Made by a program: the position numbers and the translations under genes
The notes under the pieces: generated by a model
Databases searched by the model: none
What the model was told of the DNA's origin: nothing
Seen by the model: the letters and a program-made list of their open reading frames with translations, nothing else
NCBI GenBank assembly: GCA_964518405.1
Contig: CAZFGB010000077.1
Span: forward strand, 1-7,402
DNA: 7,402 nt
Source of the DNA: VXNE01 sp964518405
Lineage (GTDB): Bacteria; Pseudomonadota; Gammaproteobacteria; Pseudomonadales; Azotimanducaceae
Direction of reading: 5' to 3'
Shown here: positions 6,020 to 7,402 of the stretch, piece after piece
Layout of the letters: every line of letters begins with the position of its first letter
Position numbering within the stretch: position 1 is the first letter of the stretch

Positions 6020-6445
6020 TCAGTTGTCGATATCGGGTCGTCGTCGCGCGCGCTTGATACTGCTGCGACGACGCTTCGACTCGCGGCGGCGCTCGCGGGC
6101 CGCTCGACTCGGTTTCGTCGGTATTCGCCTGGCGGGCGCGTGGGCCGCCGCCGTGACGAGCGACCGCAACCGCGCGAATGCGTCGTCGCGGTTGCGCGCC
6201 TGGCTGCGATGGTTCTGCGCGAAGATGACGATTTCTCCGGCCGCGTTCAGGCGTCGTCCCGCGGCGCGCTGCAGCCGGGCGCGCAGTCCCTGCGGGAGGT
6301 TCGCGCGCGCGAGGTTCAGGCGCAACTCGACGGCGGTCGCGACCTTGTTGACGTGCTGTCCGCCGGGTCCCGATGCGCGGACGAACTTGATCGACAGCGC
6401 GTCCTCCGGCACGCGTGCCCCTCGTGCTATTTCAATCAATGCCAT
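6020..6445 (-). CDS. arfB: Ribosome rescue factor ArfB (peptidyl-tRNA hydrolase, YaeJ type)
   Basis: ArfB frees ribosomes stalled at the 3' end of mRNAs lacking a stop codon. Its GGQ loop hydrolyses the peptidyl-tRNA ester while a basic tail enters the empty mRNA channel. The 141-aa protein matches the 140-aa E. coli protein in length and layout: ASGPGGQHVNKV with GGQ at residues 28-30, a small folded release-factor-like domain to about 100, then a strongly Arg/Lys-rich C-terminal tail (about 105-137, including RERRRESKRRR). The frame remains open far upstream on this strand, but ATG 6445 gives the family N terminus (MALIEIARGARVPE). No Shine-Dalgarno is visible before it; a possible promoter places the mRNA start at or next to the ATG. 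The gene is convergent with the PhyH-family gene and divergent from the dehydrogenase gene. Confidence 0.93.
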   Translation of the reverse strand: MALIEIARGARVPEDALSIKFVRASGPGGQHVNKVATAVELRLNLARANLPQGLRARLQRAAGRRLNAAGEIVIFAQNHRSQARNRDDAFARLRSLVTAAAHAPARRIPTKPSRAARERRRESKRRRSSIKRARRRPDIDN

Positions 6446-6451
6446 TAATGC

Positions 6452-6482
6452 ACAATAGTCCGCGGGGCGGCATGCAGACAAG
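6452..6482 (-). promoter_or_regulatory. Possible arfB promoter giving a leaderless mRNA
   Basis: On the - strand, TTGTCT (6482-6477) and TATTGT (6457-6452) are separated by 19 nt and each resembles its sigma70 consensus at 4 of 6 positions. Transcription starting 7 nt after the -10 box would begin at the A of the arfB ATG (6445), which would also explain the absence of a ribosome binding site. Confidence 0.3.
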
Positions 6483-6583
6483 ACGCGTCGGGACGCGGGA
6501 ACAAGCAGTGCTTTCGGAAACGCGCATTGAACGCCATCGCGCAGACGGCCATGTCGTTCCGGACAGCCGGGTGCCCGAGGAAG

Positions 6584-6592
6584 TGGTATAAC
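6584..6592 (+). promoter_or_regulatory. Extended -10 promoter for the dehydrogenase gene
   Basis: TGG-TATAAC (6584-6592) fits an extended -10 element (TGnTATAAT). The -35 position shows no good match, which is tolerated by extended -10 promoters. Transcription would start near 6599, leaving a leader of about 60 nt before the ATG at 6660. Confidence 0.4.
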
Positions 6593-6659
6593 GAAGCGGA
6601 GTCCCGCAGGGGAGAGACTGCCGTACAACTGCAATCGCACGGGTTGATCGAGAAAGGAA

Positions 6660-7402
6660 ATGAGTGAATTCGAAGGAAAAGTCGCTGTCGTCACCGGGTC
6701 TGGTGGAGGCATAGGAAGGTGCCACGCACTGGAGTTCGCCAAGCGCGGGGCGAAAGTCGTGGTGAACGACCTGGGCGGCGGCGTCGACGGCACGGGGCAG
6801 GGCGATGCCGCGGATGCGGTGGTCGCCGAGATCGAGGCCGCAGGGGGAACCGCGGTTGCCAACAAGGCATCCGTGTCCGATCGGAAAGGCGCTGCGTCCA
6901 TCGTGCGGACCGCCATCGACGCGTTCGGCCGCATCGACATCCTCGTCAACAACGCCGGCATCCTGCGCGACAGGACGTTCAAGAACATGACGCTGGACGA
7001 GTGGGACATGGTCATGAACGTCCACCTGAACGGCACGGCCTACGTGACGCACGCGGCCTGGCCGTTGATGTATGAACAGAACTACGGTCGCATCGTCTTC
7101 ACCAGTTCCGGCTCCGGCATATTCGGCAACTTCGGGCAGTCCAACTACGGCGCCGCGAAGATGGGCATGCTCGGACTGATGAACGTCCTGGCAAAGGAGG
7201 GCGCCAACCACAACGTGCGCGTGAACACGCTGGCGCCGGGCGCCTCGACCAGGATGACCAATACGGTTCCTGGACGCGACGAAGACATCGAAGAACCGTC
7301 ACCCGACCGTCACCCGAAGTTGGTCAGTCCCGCGGTCCTGTTCATGTGCAGCGAGGACGCGCCGAACGGCGCCGTCATCCATGCGACGGGCGGCACCTAC
7401 TC
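6660..7402 (+). CDS. Short-chain dehydrogenase, (R)-3-hydroxyacyl-CoA dehydrogenase/MFE-2-like (partial)
   Basis: This NAD(P)-dependent oxidoreductase runs off the right edge: 247 codons are visible with no stop. All classical SDR motifs are present: TGSGGGIG cofactor loop (residues 12-19), Asp37 at the end of the second strand, which favours NAD(H), NNAG (97-100), and the catalytic set Asn120, Ser150, Tyr163 and Lys167 (YGAAK). The segments VVNDLGG, FGNFGQSNYGAAK and LAPGASTRMT recall the dehydrogenase domain of peroxisomal multifunctional enzyme 2 and its bacterial relatives, which oxidise (R)-3-hydroxyacyl-CoA. The substrate here is inference. ATG 6660 gives the normal family N terminus. 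AAGGA (6654-6658) is only 1 nt from it, an unusually short spacing. An 11-bp tandem repeat lies near the visible end (7295-7316). Confidence 0.88.
   Translation, partial: MSEFEGKVAVVTGSGGGIGRCHALEFAKRGAKVVVNDLGGGVDGTGQGDAADAVVAEIEAAGGTAVANKASVSDRKGAASIVRTAIDAFGRIDILVNNAGILRDRTFKNMTLDEWDMVMNVHLNGTAYVTHAAWPLMYEQNYGRIVFTSSGSGIFGNFGQSNYGAAKMGMLGLMNVLAKEGANHNVRVNTLAPGASTRMTNTVPGRDEDIEEPSPDRHPKLVSPAVLFMCSEDAPNGAVIHATGGTY
7295..7316. repeat. 11-bp tandem repeat inside the dehydrogenase gene
   Basis: ACCGTCACCCG occurs twice in tandem (7295-7305 and 7306-7316) without mismatch. Because 11 is not a multiple of 3, the two copies are read in different frames (EPSPDR and RHPK). The flanking protein is family-like on both sides in one continuous frame, so the repeat does not break the gene as given. 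Confidence 0.7.

Noticed and set aside
6446..7036. 197-codon upstream extension of arfB
   Set aside because: It would be antisense to the dehydrogenase start; the family N terminus begins at ATG 6445.
6432..7211. Open frame on the - strand (about 259 codons) opposite the dehydrogenase
   Set aside because: The + strand frame from 6660 has every SDR motif and runs to the window edge; the antisense frame has no domain.

Overview
The window is a GC-rich bacterial chromosome segment, most likely from a gammaproteobacterium-like member of the Pseudomonadota. The main evidence is a 6S RNA directly upstream of a 5-formyltetrahydrofolate cyclo-ligase gene, with ribose-5-phosphate isomerase A close by. 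This resembles the E. coli neighbourhood ssrS-fau-serA-rpiA. Sampled 60-base lines of the housekeeping genes are about 57-75% G+C. The exact lineage cannot be named from this sequence alone.

Layout, left to right. Positions 1-214 hold no supportable gene but contain small hairpins, a perfect 10-bp tandem repeat and a plausible promoter. 6S RNA (ssrS) lies at about 215-427 (+). A tight three-gene run follows on the + strand: fau (524-1084), def (1089-1658) and rpiA (1660-2325), with gaps of 4 and 1 nt. On the opposite strand is a two-gene restriction-modification cassette. A D12-class (Dam-like) adenine-N6 methyltransferase (4299-3388) is followed, with a 1-nt TAGTG overlap, by a NotI-type restriction endonuclease (3388-2486). 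Sampled lines of this cassette are about 48-57% G+C. About 400 bases without a recognisable gene (4300-4695) separate it from a phytanoyl-CoA dioxygenase family gene (4696-5865, +). A ribosome-rescue factor, arfB, lies convergent to that gene (6445-6020, -). Across a 214-bp divergent spacer, a short-chain dehydrogenase of the (R)-3-hydroxyacyl-CoA dehydrogenase/MFE-2-like type runs off the right edge (6660-7402, +).

How the genes fit together. ssrS-fau-def-rpiA is core metabolism and transcription control: 6S RNA sequesters sigma70 RNA polymerase, Fau recovers 5-formyl-THF into the one-carbon pool, Def removes the N-formyl group from nascent proteins, and RpiA acts in the pentose phosphate pathway. 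The methyltransferase-endonuclease pair is an accessory defence unit inserted between core and metabolic genes. Its most interesting point is the apparent mismatch between a NotI-like nuclease and an adenine methyltransferase, because the NotI site GCGGCCGC contains no adenine. Three unbroken GCGGCCGC sites occur in this window. The pair therefore probably recognises a different, adenine-containing sequence. I see no CRISPR array, insertion sequence or tRNA.
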